From: Nipponacmea schrenckii
Taxonomy: Eukaryota; Mollusca; Gastropoda; Lottiidae
Direction: 5' to 3'
Length of the DNA stretch: 64,000 nt
Assembly (NCBI GenBank): GCA_030562195.1
Contig: CM060200.1
Location: 14,012,001-14,076,000 of the forward strand
The notes beneath the pieces were generated by a model that saw only the letters and a program-made list of their open reading frames with translations, did no database searches and was not told the DNA's origin. The translations under genes and the position numbers were made by a program. Of the stretch, positions 1 to 14,100 are shown in pieces; the first letter of the stretch is position 1, and every line of letters starts with the position of its first letter.

Positions 1-2570
1 CGTCTGTCGTACAATGAGGGTTCGTAAGCCTCGACGTACAGACTTTCAACTGGAGTTGTGCGAAAAGCTCCTAGACTGATTCTAAGTCCTTGGTGGTGTA
101 TGGTATCAAGCTCTTTGAGATACGATGGACGAGCTGAACCATACACCTGGCACCCATAATCGAGCTTAGATCGAACCAAAGCTCGATACAATCGGAGGAG
201 GACATTACGGTCAGCTCCCCAGTCAGTATTGGATAAGACTCTCAGTATGTTGAGGGCTTTCAGACATTTGTTCTTGAGGATTTTAATATGTGGACGAAAA
301 GAAAGCTTGCTGTCAAAAGTCAGACCAAGGAATTTAAATTCCTGTACAACAGGAACGACAGCATTGTCCAAACGTAGCACTGGGTCAAGGTGCAAACCTC
401 TTCGTTTACAGAAATGCATGCAGACGGTCTTGGATTTCGAAAATCGAAATCCATTGTCAGTTGCCCATTGCTGTAGATTGTTTAAGCAAAGCTGCAACTG
501 ACGCTCGATCGTCTGCATGTTAATAGAACTGTAACACATCTGAAAGTCATCAACATACAGAGAGCCATCAACCCCCCGTCTAAGGCACGACGTGATGGAA
601 TTTATTTTGATGGAAAAAAGGGTAACGGATAATATGCTACCCTGTGGAACTCCATTATCCTGAGGAAAATGATCTGAAAAAATGGAGCCGAGTCGTACCT
701 TAAACGTCCTATCATGTAGGAAATTGGAGATAAATAATGGCAATCTTCCTCGAAGACCGAAGTCAAAGAGATCACGAAGAATGCCATATCTCCAAGTAGT
801 GTCATATGCCTTCTCCAAATCAAAAAATATGGCTACTAAATGGTGACTTTGAATGAAGGCGTCCCTGACGAACGATTCAAATCTAACGAGATGATCAAGA
901 GTGCTCCTTTGGGACCGAAATCCACATTGGAGGTAAGTAAGAAGATTGTTTGACTCAAGGTGCCAAACGAGCCTTCTATTGATCATCCGTTCCATGGTTT
1001 TACAAATGCAGCTGGTCAATGCAATAGGGCGATAATTAGTAGGATTCGTAGGATCCTTACCAGATTTAGGGATGGGAATAATTGTAGCAATCCTCCACGA
1101 AGGAGGAAAGACACCGTCATCCCAAATCTGGTTAAATATAAATAAAAGTTTTTTAAAATTTGGGTAAGGAAGATGTTTAAGGATCTGATAATGAATATCG
1201 TCAGGCCCAGTAGCTGTATCATGGGCCTGTTTTAAAGAATACTTCAATTCAGATATAGTACATGTTTCATTGTGATATTCCTCATTTTAAGATGTAAAAT
1301 TTAATCTTTTCCTCTCTTCCCGGAGACGGACTCTCTGGAAAGCATCAGAGGAAAAGTTTGAGGATGAATTAAAGGAAAAATTACTTCCCAAAGAATTAGC
1401 AATATCTGGAAGTGTGGTGAGTGTTGAGTCATCTACTTCTAGATGGTTCACAGATATTGTATCTGCTTTACCCTTGATCCTACGAATCCTATCCCAGACT
1501 GATTTGGAAGACGTACGACTGTTGATCCTTGAAACATACTCCTGCCATGACGACCTCTTTGCCTGACGGATAGTCCGTCTGGCCTTGGCCCGTGCTATGC
1601 CAAAAGAGGCCATGTTCTCATCGGAAGGGGCACGTTCAAGCAGTCGTAAAGCACGATTACGTTCTTTCAGTGCTTTCTTACAGTCTTCATTAAACCATGG
1701 TTTATTGAATCGTTTTGGAGTTGCCGAGGTTTTGCGAATCGCCTGACCCGATACATCTTGTAAGATGGTGGTAAATAGTTCCATCGGGTCTTCTGCTACA
1801 TCTAGATCATCTTGAGGAAAAGAAGATATGCAAAGCGCCTCAAAGAGGGGCCAATTAGCTTTAGAGAGTTTCCATCTTTGTGGCCTGTCTACTGGTGAAG
1901 GACCATTATTCCGTAGAATTACAGGATAATGATCACTGTGGCAGAGATCGTCGTGGACACTCCAAGAGAAATCTTGGAACAAAGATGGTGAGCTAATTGT
2001 CAGATCTAGATGAGAAAACGTTTTTGTTCTGGAGCAGAAATATGTAGGCGATTCGTCATTAAAGATACACAGATCGTTGTCATACATGAAGTCAGCTATT
2101 AATTTTCCTCTGCTATTATCATCAGGACTACCCCAAAAAGTGTGGTGACCATTGAAATCTCCTAACAAAATGAATGGAGAAGGAAGCTGGGCAACAAAGT
2201 CATCCAATTCTCTAAGGTTTAAAGTTGAATTTGGTGGTAAATAAATTGAGCAGATAGTAATTGTCAAGTGGAGTGTTACTCGCACGGCAATTACCTGCAG
2301 AGGAGAATTGAGTGTGATTTCGGACTGGGCAATGTTTCTATTGACAATAATAGAAACACCACCCGAGGTCTTTTCATCACTAGTGCCATAAAGGTGGTAA
2401 GAAACAAAATGTTTGATTGGCACTAAATGTAAATCCGTTGGCTTGAGGAATGTCTCTTGGAAACAAATAGCCAACGGATTATATTGCTGAATTAATAGCT
2501 GAACTTCATTAAGATTATGACGAAGACCTCGGCAATTCCATTGAATGATATTATTTTTAATATCACCCAT
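1..2570 (-). pseudogene. LINE ORF2 (endonuclease-reverse transcriptase), one nonsense codon, runs off left edge
   Basis: ORF2 of a non-LTR retrotransposon, read right to left. It starts at ATG 2570. The apurinic-type endonuclease comes first, with an IIQWNCRGLRHN start, QETFL, GDFNGHH and the SDHYP catalytic block. The reverse transcriptase follows, with a YVDD active site near 545-560, and the frame is open to position 1. The only break I see is a TAA at 1287-1289, in the endonuclease-RT linker. The second copy at 3.2-6.9 kb has AAA (Lys) there, so one A-to-T change inactivated an otherwise open frame. ORF2 starts 5 nt after the ORF1 stop, which fits reinitiation. The endonuclease type, and the RNase H visible in the sister copy, place it in the I superfamily (Nimb-like); that assignment is from memory of the families. 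Confidence 0.9.
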
Positions 2571-2575
2571 TATTG

Positions 2576-3175
2576 TCAGGGTGGTCTAACGGGACTTTGA
2601 GGTTTGCGTTTAGTGGGGTTGAGCTCTATCGCATTGTCCTCAATAGTCTCAGTTTCCATTTCTATAATGGCAGTTTGTACTAGATTCTTCCCTCCCTTTC
2701 TGGAAGAACCTGGTTTCCTAACGGAAGTTGTTAGGCTGGGAGTCGTATTTTTATTATTATTTTTTTGATGAAGCTTTGATTCTCTTCCTGTGCCTTTTGT
2801 AAGAACTTCCTTATCCTTAGGCTTTACATCTTTGCTGGTAGAGGCAGCAACTGGCATCTCAGTTTGAGTAGCCAAAGAAGTACTAGAAAGAGAAGTCAAA
2901 GATGGCTTAACAACTTTTTGACTATTTAGTTCAAGTCTGTCGATCCAGGTAACATCTGTTTGACATTCAACTGAACGTAATTTAACAGACATGGTAACAG
3001 CAGCAGCAGCATAAGTTTTATTGGACGGGGTTGAATCTTTAACAACCTTTTTCGCCTCTAAGTAAGATACCTTACGCTCTGTTTTAATCTTTTGTATATT
3101 TTTCTCGAGCTGCCATTTAGGGCAGTCCCAAAAGTATGCTACGTGACTCCCAGCACAATTAATGCAGCAAGGAGT
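2576..3175 (-). pseudogene. LINE ORF1 (gag-like, zinc knuckle), 5'-truncated
   Basis: This is the C-terminal part of the retrotransposon ORF1. The sequence CCINCAGSHVAYFWDCPKW is a CCHC-like knuckle, followed by a basic Lys-rich stretch (EKNIQKIKTERKVSYLEAKKVV) typical of I/Nimb nucleic-acid-binding ORF1 proteins. The rest is Ser/Thr/Lys-rich and ends in RPP and TGA at 2576. The open frame formally continues to 3298, but beyond ~3175 it is only the antisense of the head-to-head sister LINE, so the real 5' part is missing. ORF2 follows after 5 nt. Confidence 0.8.
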
Positions 3176-3185
3176 GTCGGGGGGT
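3165..3185. other. Junction of two LINE copies in head-to-head inversion
   Basis: Left of this point the DNA reads as minus-strand ORF1. Right of it, it reads as plus-strand endonuclease starting in the middle of the domain. Both sides are 5'-truncated, so the two truncation points abut. Confidence 0.75.
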
Positions 3186-6100
3186 GTTTCTATTATTGTC
3201 AATAGAAGCATTGCCCAGTCCGAAATCACACTTAATTCTCCTCTGCAGGTAATTGCCGTGCGAGTAACACTCCACGTGCCTATTACACTCTGCTCCATCT
3301 ATTTGCCACCTAACTCAACTTTAAACCCCAGAGATTTGGATGACGTTGTTACCCAGCTTCCTTCTCCTTGCATGTTGCTTGGAGATTTCAATGGTCATCA
3401 TTCTTTCTGGGGTAGTCCAGCTGATAATAGCAGAGGAAAATTAATAGCTGACTTCATTTATGACAACGATCTTTGTATCTTTAATGACGAATCGCCTACG
3501 TATTTCTGCTCAAGAACAAAAACCTTTTCTCATCTAGATCTGACAATTAGCTCACCATCTTTGTTCCAAGATTTTTCTTGGAGTGTCCATGACGATCTCT
3601 GCCACAGTGATCATTATCCTGTAATTCTACGGAATAATGGTCCTTCACCAATAGACAGGCCACAAAGATGGAAACTCTCTAAAGCTAATTGGCCCCTCTT
3701 TGAGGCGCTTTGCATTTCTTCTTTTCCTCAGGATGATCTAGATGAAGCAGAAGACCCGATGGATTTATTTACCACCATCTTACAAGATGTATCGGGTCAG
3801 GCGATTCGTAAAACCTCGGCAACTCCAAAACGATTCAATAAACCATGGTTTAATGAAGACTGTAAGACAGCACTGAAAGAACGTAATCGTGTTTTACGAT
3901 TGCTTGAACGTGCTCCTTCCGATAACAACATGGCCTCTTTTCGCATTGCACGGGCCAAGGCCAGGCGGACTATCCGCAAGGCAAAGAGGTCGTCATGGCA
4001 GGAGTATGTTTCTAGGATCAACAGTCGTACGTCTTCCAAATCAGTCTGGGATAGGATTCGTAGGATCAAGGGTAAAGCGGATACAATATCTGTGAACCAT
4101 CTAGATATTGCTAATTCATTAGGAAGTAATTTTTCTTTCAATTCATCCTCAAACTTTTCCTCTAATGCTTTCCAGAACAGTCCGTCTCCGGGAAGAGAGG
4201 AAAAGGTTAAATTTTACATCTAAAAATGAGGAATATTATAACGAAAAATTTACTATATCTGAACTGAAGTATTCTTTAAAACAGGCCCATGATACAGCTA
4301 CTGGGCCTGACGATGTTCATTATCAGATCCTCAAACATCTTCCTTACCCTACATTAAAAAAACTTTTACTTATATTTAACCAGATTTGGGATGACGGTGT
4401 CTTTCCTCCTTCGTGGAGGATTGCTACTATTATTCCCATACCTAAACCTGGTAAGGATCCTACGAATCCTACTAATTATCGCCCTATTGCATTGACCAGC
4501 TGCAATATGTAAAACCATAGGAACGGATGATCAATAGAAGGCTCGTTTGGCACCTCGAGTCCAACAATCTACTTGCTTACCTCCAATGTGGATTTCGGTC
4601 CCAAAGGAGCACTCTTGATCACCTCGTTAGATTTGAATCTTTCTGTCAGGGACGCCTTCATCCAAAATCACCATTTAGTAGCCATATTTTTTGATTGGAG
4701 AAGGCATATGACACTACTTGGAGATATGGCATTCTTCGCGATCTCTTTGACTTCGGTCTTCGAGGAAGATTGCCATTATTTATCTCCAATTTCCTACATG
4801 ATAGGACGTTTAAGGTACGACTTGGCTCCATTTTCTCAGATCCTTTTCCTCAGGATAATGGAGTTCCTCAGGGTAGCATATTATCCGTTACCCTTTTTTC
4901 CATTAAGATAAATTCCATCACATCGTGCCTTAGACGGGGGGTTGATGGCTCTCTGTATGTTGATGACTTTCAGATGTGTTACAGTTCTACTAACATGCAG
5001 ACGATCGAGCGTCAGTTGCAGCTTTGCTTAAACAATCTACAGCAATGGGCGACTGACAATGGATTTCGATTTTCGAAATCCAAGACCGTCTGCATGCATT
5101 TCTGTAAAAGAAGAGGTTTGCACCTTGACCCAGTGCTACGTTTGGACAATGCTGTCGTTCCTGTAGTACAGGAATTCAAATTTCTTGGTCTTACATTTGA
5201 CAGCAAGCTTTCTTTCCGTCCACACATTAAAATCCTCAAGAAAAAATGTCTGAAAGCTCTCAACATACTGAGAGTCTTATCAAACACTGACTGGGGAGCT
5301 GACCGTAAGGTCCTCCTCCGATTATATCGAGCTTTGGTCCGATCCAAGCTCGATTATGGGTGCCAGGTGTATGGTTCAGCTCGTCCATCCTATCTCAAAG
5401 AGCTTGATACCATACACAACCAAGGACTTAGAATCAGTTTAGGCGCTTTTCGCACAACTCCAGTTGAAAGTCTGTACGTCGAGGCTAACGAACCCTCATT
5501 GTACGACAGACGTGATAGACTTTCACTACAGTATGCTATTAAAATAGCATCTTTGCCATACCATCCGGCTTCACCGCCCCGTATTTAGTCCTTATTTTGA
5601 ACATTTGTACGAGGCAAAGCCTCGTGCAATTTCTTCTTTTGGAGTCCGCATTCAACCACTTTTGTCAGCGGCTGGTATCAGCCACGACAGTATTGCGGAC
5701 TTCATAACTGACCACAATTCCACCTTGGTCAATTGCTCCATTTCAGATAGACTTTAGTCTATCAAGCAATAAGAAGTCACAGACAAGCTCGATCGTCTTC
5801 AAGTCGAAATTTCTTGAATTAAGGGCTAAATATGGGGATTATGCTCCATTCTATACAGATGGGTCCAAGGATGGTGATAAGGTGGCAGCTGCAACAGTGA
5901 CACCATCCGAAGTCCTGTCTGTATCTCTTCCACCAGCAGCCTCTATTTTTACTGCAGAACTCGTTGCCATTTTACAGGCACTCGAGTTCTTTCTCAGTCC
6001 TCATTATCCTTAAAAAAATGTATTATCTATTCTGATTCTCTGTCCGCATTACAAGCTATTCATAACCATCCTGCTTGTGCACCCAATAATCGGAGATATT

Positions 6101-6875
6101 TACAAGCTCTCTGGACCAAAAAGGGACATTGTCCTTTGTTGGCTTCCCAGTCACATGGACATACGGGAAATGACAAGGCAGATGCGGCGGCTAAGGCTGC
6201 TTTGTCACTGCCTGTCTCCCCCTTGTCCTTGCCTTACACCGACTTAAGTCGGTGATAAGGACTTTTATTTTGCAACGATGGCAGCAAAAAATGGGATGCT
6301 GCAGATACAAACAAACTTCATGCCATCAAGCCTCTTTTGGGGGATTGGCCATCCTCCTATTGTGCCAACAGGAGAAATGAAGTTGTTTTGTGTCGCTCTC
6401 GTCTTGGACATACTCACCTTACCAACTGTTACCTGCTCAAGCGAGAGCCTCAACCAGTCTGGTGAGCATTGCCAGGTCGCCTGACAGTGAAACACATTCT
6501 GACTTGAGTGCACGCATCTCAAACCTATAAGATCTCAGCACTACCGTGCTAGATCCTTGTTCCATCTGTTTGCACAACCTTCTCTTATGAGAAGGATGTC
6601 GCGTTTTTTAAAACAGACCTAATCTGTATTATAAATTTTAAAATATTTGTGTTATAGTTTTGTTTTTGCTATTTTGTTTTAGCCCATATTGGGTTACAGC
6701 CATTCTGTGATATAGTTTTTAGCATTGTTTTGTTGCCCTTTTTGGGGTTTTGTGATAATTTTTATTTTTAATGTATTGATTTTCTAGTTTTAATTTTTGT
6801 TTTTATTTTAAATCGTATTCAAGTGCTATATAGCCCGTTTTGGTGCTGATGCACTTTAATACATTTCATTTCATT
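3177..6875 (+). mobile_element. I/Nimb-like LINE, 5'-truncated degenerate copy with RNase H
   Basis: This is the second copy of the same LINE, reading rightward from inside the endonuclease. Visible blocks in order: endonuclease GDFNGHH and SDHYP (3.4-3.6 kb), RT with YVDD near 4,955, then an RNase H domain (FYTDGSKDG near 5,855, TAELVAILQAL near 5,950, a YSDS block near 6,030 and GHTGNDKADAAAKAAL near 6,165). Frameshifts or stops occur near 4,175, 4,505, 4,640, 5,585, 5,757 and 6,010, so it is dead. The 3' end is an AT-rich tail closing in CATTTCATTTCATTTCC near 6,855-6,875. It differs from the left copy at several percent of sites, so it is a separate insertion. Confidence 0.88.
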
Positions 6876-7080
6876 TCCGCGTTTTACCGACGAGTTCAGT
6901 AAAAGTAGCTACGCCCCTGATTATTAAAGACAAACATAGCTCATTGCAGCAAAATAGCACAGCGAAAAAAACTTCAGATCAATCTATTTATCACGTCTTT
7001 GTAATATTGATACCATCAAGTAGTCAAGTGTAGTGCTCAACCTCAAGTGAAGAGCTAGACAAATTCATTTATAAAATCGA
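6876..7080. other. Contig-end sequence without recognised feature
   Basis: About 200 bp after the LINE tail, ending at a scaffold gap. I see no open frame or repeat boundary in it. Confidence 0.5.
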
Positions 7081-7580
7081 NNNNNNNNNNNNNNNNNNNN
7101 NNNNNNNNNNNNNNNNNNNNNNNNNNNNNNNNNNNNNNNNNNNNNNNNNNNNNNNNNNNNNNNNNNNNNNNNNNNNNNNNNNNNNNNNNNNNNNNNNNNN
7201 NNNNNNNNNNNNNNNNNNNNNNNNNNNNNNNNNNNNNNNNNNNNNNNNNNNNNNNNNNNNNNNNNNNNNNNNNNNNNNNNNNNNNNNNNNNNNNNNNNNN
7301 NNNNNNNNNNNNNNNNNNNNNNNNNNNNNNNNNNNNNNNNNNNNNNNNNNNNNNNNNNNNNNNNNNNNNNNNNNNNNNNNNNNNNNNNNNNNNNNNNNNN
7401 NNNNNNNNNNNNNNNNNNNNNNNNNNNNNNNNNNNNNNNNNNNNNNNNNNNNNNNNNNNNNNNNNNNNNNNNNNNNNNNNNNNNNNNNNNNNNNNNNNNN
7501 NNNNNNNNNNNNNNNNNNNNNNNNNNNNNNNNNNNNNNNNNNNNNNNNNNNNNNNNNNNNNNNNNNNNNNNNNNNNNNNN
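7081..7580. other. Assembly gap, exactly 500 N
   Basis: A run of exactly 500 N is the usual placeholder for a scaffold join of unknown size. The LINE side and the SMC2 side are not shown to be adjacent. Confidence 0.95.
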
Positions 7581-8168
7581 GAAAAGTGAAAACTGTTTTA
7601 TAAATAACTTGTCATTAGTAATCGATTTGACCTAAATAATCAGGTCAAGCTGCCATATCGGCGGCCATTTTGAATTTTCGTTACAATTCTTAAAACCGAA
7701 ATTCAGAAACTATTGATAGACTGATTTCGATGAAATTTAGCACATAGATACATTGGATCATTATCTACCTTTTCTAGGAGGCCGATTTTTAAATTTCGTA
7801 TGATTCAAATTTCGATTTTTTCCAAATTAGGTCACTTTAACGGTTACGGAAGGTGTGACCCACTTAATCTATGACCTTGAAAATTAAGTCAAATAATATT
7901 CAATATATTGTCTACGAGTAGGCATTTTTTAATTTGGCTTACTTAAAAAATTCATAGAGATAAGTGTACTTAAATACAGCAAAAATTGATAATTTGTATA
8001 TTTTCGCCATCATTAACCGTTACGGAACGTGTGACCTAATTATTTTATGAGTATGAAAACTAGGTCAAATGATATCCAATATATTGTCTAGATGTAGGTC
8101 ATTGCAAATTTAGCCTACATAATATTTTAAGGCTCTCGAAATACGTTCATAATTGCAAGCAATTCTAG
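7581..8168 (-). mobile_element. Helitron-like family A element, CTAG end, cut by the contig edge
   Basis: This matches the family A consensus (copies at 18,464 and 24,164) in the opposite orientation. It ends on the plus strand in GCAATTCTAG at 8,168, followed by T. The other end is lost in the gap. It sits in the SMC2 intron 3' of the exon at 8187-8387, and the contig 3 version of this intron lacks it. Confidence 0.75.
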
Positions 8169-8186
8169 TTCTATTTATAACCTTAC

Positions 8187-11100
8187 CTGTTCTTCAGCTT
8201 TACCCAACATATTCATAGCTCTCATATTAACATTCTTGGATAATTTCTCTTTAGTAGAACTTAAATTACTAATTCTTCTTTCAGCTTCTTTTGGATCATG
8301 TACATTAAAATCGTAACTTGTATTTGGTTGACCAAAATATTTCTTTTCTTCAGCAATCCAATCATATTCTTGTAGCATACTTTCAACCTATATAAATTAA
8401 TTTGCACACATCCATTATAATATTTGTAATTCTAAATTCCTGGGGTGGATTTGACATATGAATATATATTAATAGTATTCAGAAGAACTAAAAATTTATG
8501 ATGATTGCATTGTTCAAAATAAGGCCCTCATCAAATATTTATTTTAAGCTAACATCCCATTTCTATATATATCATTTCCATATATCATGTCTCAAAAAAT
8601 GACAATTCTATTCCGGACACATAATTTGAAATAATTTAGCTCAGCTGAAAATTTGAGACTAAGTTATGATTGACTAAATAAATTATGAACCAGTCCCTCT
8701 AAGAAAGTGATAAAGAGTAAAATTTGCTAAAGAAAGAAGTATACATTGAAATGTTAATTTTAGTAATGAAATGACACAGTTTAAATTACAGTAGTTATCA
8801 ATAAATATCATCTTGAAGACCAGTAATGATATTAAATTTGAACAAAATAGATAAATCTTTGTATGAAGAAGGACATTATTTTTTTCTTCTAGATTGAAGC
8901 TTTTATCTAATATCAGTCAAATACATAAACATTTCCAATAACTGAGAGATCTATTATAGTCACAGCTGTGCCCTCCTAAACTGCATCCCTTACAGAGAGA
9001 ATCTAGGATACCTGATTGCTGTTGTCTCCCTTGGGTTCACTTTACTACATGATTTAATAGTGTGAATGTGGGATAGAATGTTCACCACACAGCATTCCTT
9101 TAGATGATTCACAAGTTAGGCCATACTAACTATATAGTCTGTTTTTGTTTTTTTCAAATATTGGGACAAGAGGGCAAATTAATTATTTATAACCACTATT
9201 CTAAAATTTTCCACTGGGGAAAATCGCAGCGAGCAAAGACCCATAAATTTAATGAACATCACCATTTGGAGGCAACAATCAGATATATTTTGGGTTGAAT
9301 ATTGAATGGTAAAAAGAAGTACTAGGACATTTTTTCTTTTCAAATACTAGTAGTATTAAGCATTCTTAAAGACTGTCTTGTTTGTGTCCAATGTATGTAG
9401 AAATGGAAAAATTATCAAGACGGTCTAATTAAAATAAAGACCTAATTTCGTTCGTACTGTATTTTATTAGTTTCATTTCGAATGTTTTTATTAGCTATTG
9501 GCTTTGTAAGTAAACACTACAGTTAGGTCTAACACTGCCCTTCAATACGAACTGTTTGAATGACCTTTGACTTAATTCTTTCACACACATATTTTCTTGT
9601 CCTATTTGTGGCTACAACAAAGAATTAGGGCGGTTCATGACTTTTTTTTTTCTCGAACGCTAGACCAGACAATGCCCATCCAAAATGTTGATAAATAGTT
9701 TTGGAGCATGTGATAGTTCAACGGAGCGTACTGGGCCTGTAAAACAGAATATTTATTTTGTATGGCCTTGATAATGTTTATTTGAACATGTCATTTATGA
9801 ACTGAACTCACCAATTTAACTGCATCTCTAGTATCTTTCTGATGTTTACTGATTTTATGTTCAAGATCTTGTATTTCTAACTCAGCTGTTTTCAGTTCTT
9901 TTTGCTTATTGCGTTGTTCTCCAACCTTTTGAGTTATTTCTTTATTTCTAGATTTTAACAATTCTTTCTGTTTATTGACATCATCTTGAGCCAGAGTCAC
10001 TGCCAACTAGAAATATACAAATTTGTAATGGTCAGAAACATACAAAACTTTCTTTTATTATGTACCTGCAGTTAAAGAGATTACAAGTCAATGTGTGAGT
10101 CAGTGATAAATTTTTGTTTTGAAGACACAGGTAGCAATAATTTGCACCATTCCAATTTTCTGATTTCTGCAATTCAACTAAAACCATGTGTTTGATGATG
10201 TCACTTACGAAAATGCTGTCAATGTCCCTGATACTCATTTATTCAAAATTATTCAAACCTCATAAAAATCTTAAGAAAATAATTACATGTATCTACTGAT
10301 ACAGCTCAATCCTGTGACATAAAATCACATTTATGGACATAATTGATATGGAAAGCGTTTTTATTTGTATGTTGTTTCTTAATTCAAGAAATAATGATGC
10401 AACCATTGCACATCATTTTTTCTTGTTGGTATATGATAGTGTGTCTGGTCAAGTTTTTCTGTAACCATAGAAACAATAGAAACCAGTAACCATAGAAACA
10501 ACTGTGCAAATAAAAGCTTTTGGTTTTCTGGATACATGAAAAGAACATCTTTGAAATCTACGACTGATCAAAAAGGTCAATATGAAATATATACACACTT
10601 TTTGTTCATCGCAGCCCTCCAATAGGTCTTCTATTTCTTTCTTCAAAGCTTCAATAGATTCTTCTGTAGCTTTTAACTGGTTCTCATTATTAGTTATTTC
10701 TTTCTTTAATTCTTCAGCTTCTAATTTGACACCATCAATATCCTATATATTAAATACATAAATGTTTAGTTTAGATGTTTTACAACATAAGAGATAGACA
10801 CAGGGATTTTATACCTTTATATTTCATTTTCAGATCACTATTTACAAGTGCAAATTTACTTTTTTTGTGTATAAATAATAGTTATTTACATAATAGGATT
10901 AGGGAACAGAATATTTAAACTGACTTTACCAGCAAACAGTGCTATAAAAATATATCGTGATTGAATCACATGATTGGCAATACCCAGCAAATATAACTTT
11001 TTTCTGGCTACCTGAGGTATTGGGTAATATTCTAGTTCCTCAGTCCACTAAAGTCATAAAAATAGGAAACAAACATTGGCAGAAACAAATCACATTTAAT

Positions 11101-14100
11101 GTTTCTTAAGAAACATAATTAAAACACGATTTTAAGAATTGATCAATTATTATAGTTTGGATGCAGGTAAATATAAGTCAACACACTCAACAAACAAAAA
11201 TGAACATAATTACTCTGACAGAAACATATACTGTAAGGCTACAAATTATTGCGAGATAGAAATTAATGCGTTAAATGCGACCTATTCGCTATTAATTTGT
11301 ATCCGCATTTTTAAATACATATTCCCAAGTGAAGTTTATGGAGTTTAAATATGGCTGACATTAGTGAACATCGATATGAAAAAATTTAAATTGAGACTGT
11401 ATATATGGGATTAAGTAATTAGGTAATTATCTCTAAATTTGAACTGATTAGTAATCAATGGCGTTAAAAAAACAAGAGATTTTCACACTTGACTATTTAA
11501 AGATAAAATCTTGATCATTGTTCATGTCTTCATTCATTTAGCACTTTAGAATTTGGATATTAAAAAATGCGACACCTATCGCGGATCGCATTAATTTGTA
11601 CTCGCATTTTAGTCTCTATACCCCATGTCGCATTAATTTGTTGACACATTAATTTCTAGCCTTACAGTATTGGTAGTCATAATGGTATGCATTTAACTTA
11701 AATCAAATCAATTACAAATACTACTGAGAATAGTGGATTGCCTTTGGGTTGATGAAAATGATCAATAGTAAAAATAATCTTACAGAATGAAAAGTAGGTT
11801 ATATTCCCAAGAATTTTCTGGGAGGGAAGAGTGTCTATTTCAAATGTATAATCAATCAACATATCTGGGTCTATAACAAAATATATTCTGTAAGTTATAC
11901 TAACCCTTTTCCAGTGCTGCCATCAATTCATGAAATACTTTTGAATGCCCAACCTATCATTAATTGAATATTATAGTATTGTTTTTACCTGAAGTTTATC
12001 TTTTAACTTTTTACCATAATCCTCCATTTTCTTTTTAGCTTTACTTAATTTATCTTCTGCTTCCTTTAATTCATTTTCACGCACAGCTTTAGCATTTTGT
12101 AACTTATTCTTTAATTCCTTCACTTTCTGTGTTGCTTTCTTCTTCTTTTCTTCCGATTCAGTCAGGATATTCTTCTGTTCCACTGAAAACAATGCATTAA
12201 TCTTAAGTCTTAGGGCCAGTTAATATAGAACAGCCCAACCATGTACAGCAAGCTGGTGATTACACAAACACTCACACAAAGTTTTCATTAAATCCATCTA
12301 GAATTGTGCCTTCTGGTATGTTTACGAGCAATTGTTGACCGGTGGACCAATATGGGTAATGCCAATATACACTCCACATTTCATATGGGCTTATAATATT
12401 TACCCTTTATTCACATTAAAAGGAAGGCATACTGTAATGAATAATGTTATTCATATTCATATTCTACAAAGCGTTTTTATTCACTTTCTATACAAACGCT
12501 TGTAGTCCTCAATAACCAGCCACCAATGTTTGAACAACCAGAATAACATGATCACATGACAATTCCAAGATATAAGATACATGCACCTCAAAAATGTTAA
12601 AAAAAAAAATAAAAGATAGCTTGCCAGGCAAGGTAACATACGCCCACTGGCAGCATTGAATTTGAAAAATAAATAGAGCAATGACTCAAAAACATTCACT
12701 AAATGGATATTGAAGTCAAGGGCAAAAACTCAAAAACACCAAGTTTCATCAAAATCCATTGAAAATTGTAGCTTCTATTGGACCCACAATAAAATTTTGA
12801 CACAATCTTACTAAGTCAAGGCCAATAACTAAAAAACTGTTCATCGCAAAAACTTCAAATTCGAACTTGACCGCCCTCTTATCAATTCCAATGCTCATAC
12901 CAAGTTTCATTAAAATCCATAGATAATTGTAGCTTCTATAGTGTCTACAGAAAATGAATTTTTACGCAATTTTACTTAGTCAAGGGCAATTACTCATAAA
13001 CTATTCATCAAAAAATCGTCAAATTTGAATTTCTGATAAGTTTCATTAAGATCGGATAAAAACTGTAGCCTGTATTGTGGATACAACCCAAATTTGACGC
13101 GTTTTTGCTAAGTCAAGGGCAATAACTCAAAAACCGTTCATGCGAAAATTTCCATTTTCGAACTTGACCGAGATATCATCAATATATACATGTATACCAA
13201 GTTTCATTAAGATCGGATAAAAACTGTAGCCTCTATCGTGGATACAACCCTAATTTGATGCGTTTTTACTAAGTCAAGGCAATAACTCAAAATCCTTTCA
13301 TGCAATGATTTCCATTTTTGACCTTGACCGAGATATTATCAATATATACATGTATACCAAGTTTCATTAAGATCAGATAAAAACTGTAGCCTCTATTGTG
13401 GATACAACCCAAATTTGACACGTTTTTACTAAGTCAAGTGCAATAACTCAAAAAACGTGCATGCAATAATTTCCATTTTCGAACTTGACCGAGATATCAT
13501 CAATATATACATGTATACCAAGTTTCATTAAGATCGGATAAAAACTGTAGCCTCTAATGTGGATACAACCCAAATTTGACGCGTTTTTACTAAGTCAAGG
13601 GCAAAACTCAAAATCCGTTCATTCGATAATTTCAATTTTCGAACTTGACCAAGATATCATCAATATATTCATGTATACCAAGTTTCATTAAGATCGATAA
13701 AAACTGTAGCCTGTATTGTGGATAAAACCCCAAATTTGACGCGTTTTTACTAAGTCAAGGGCAATAACTCAAAAACCATTCATGCGAAAAATTTCCTTTT
13801 TCGAAATTGACCGAGATATCATCAATATATACATGTATACCAAGTTTCATTAAGATCGGATAAAAACTGTAGCCTCTATTGTGGATACAACCCAAATTTG
13901 ACGCGTTTTTACTAAGTCAAGTGCAATAACTCAAAAACCGTTCATGCGATAATTTCCATTTTCGAACTTGACCGAGATATCATCAATATATACATGTATA
14001 CCAAGTTTCTTTAAAGATCGGATAAAAACTGTAGCCTCTATCGTGGATACAACAAATGTGGACGGACGGACGAACAGGGGCGACGGCAATATACGTCCAC

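Noticed and set aside
1..6875. A single twin-primed LINE insertion with inverted 5' part
   Set aside because: The two arms both contain endonuclease and RT, so they are two copies, not one element split by inversion.
12720..14080. CRISPR-like array
   Set aside because: The ~161-bp tandem units are contiguous without unique spacers, and this is animal DNA.
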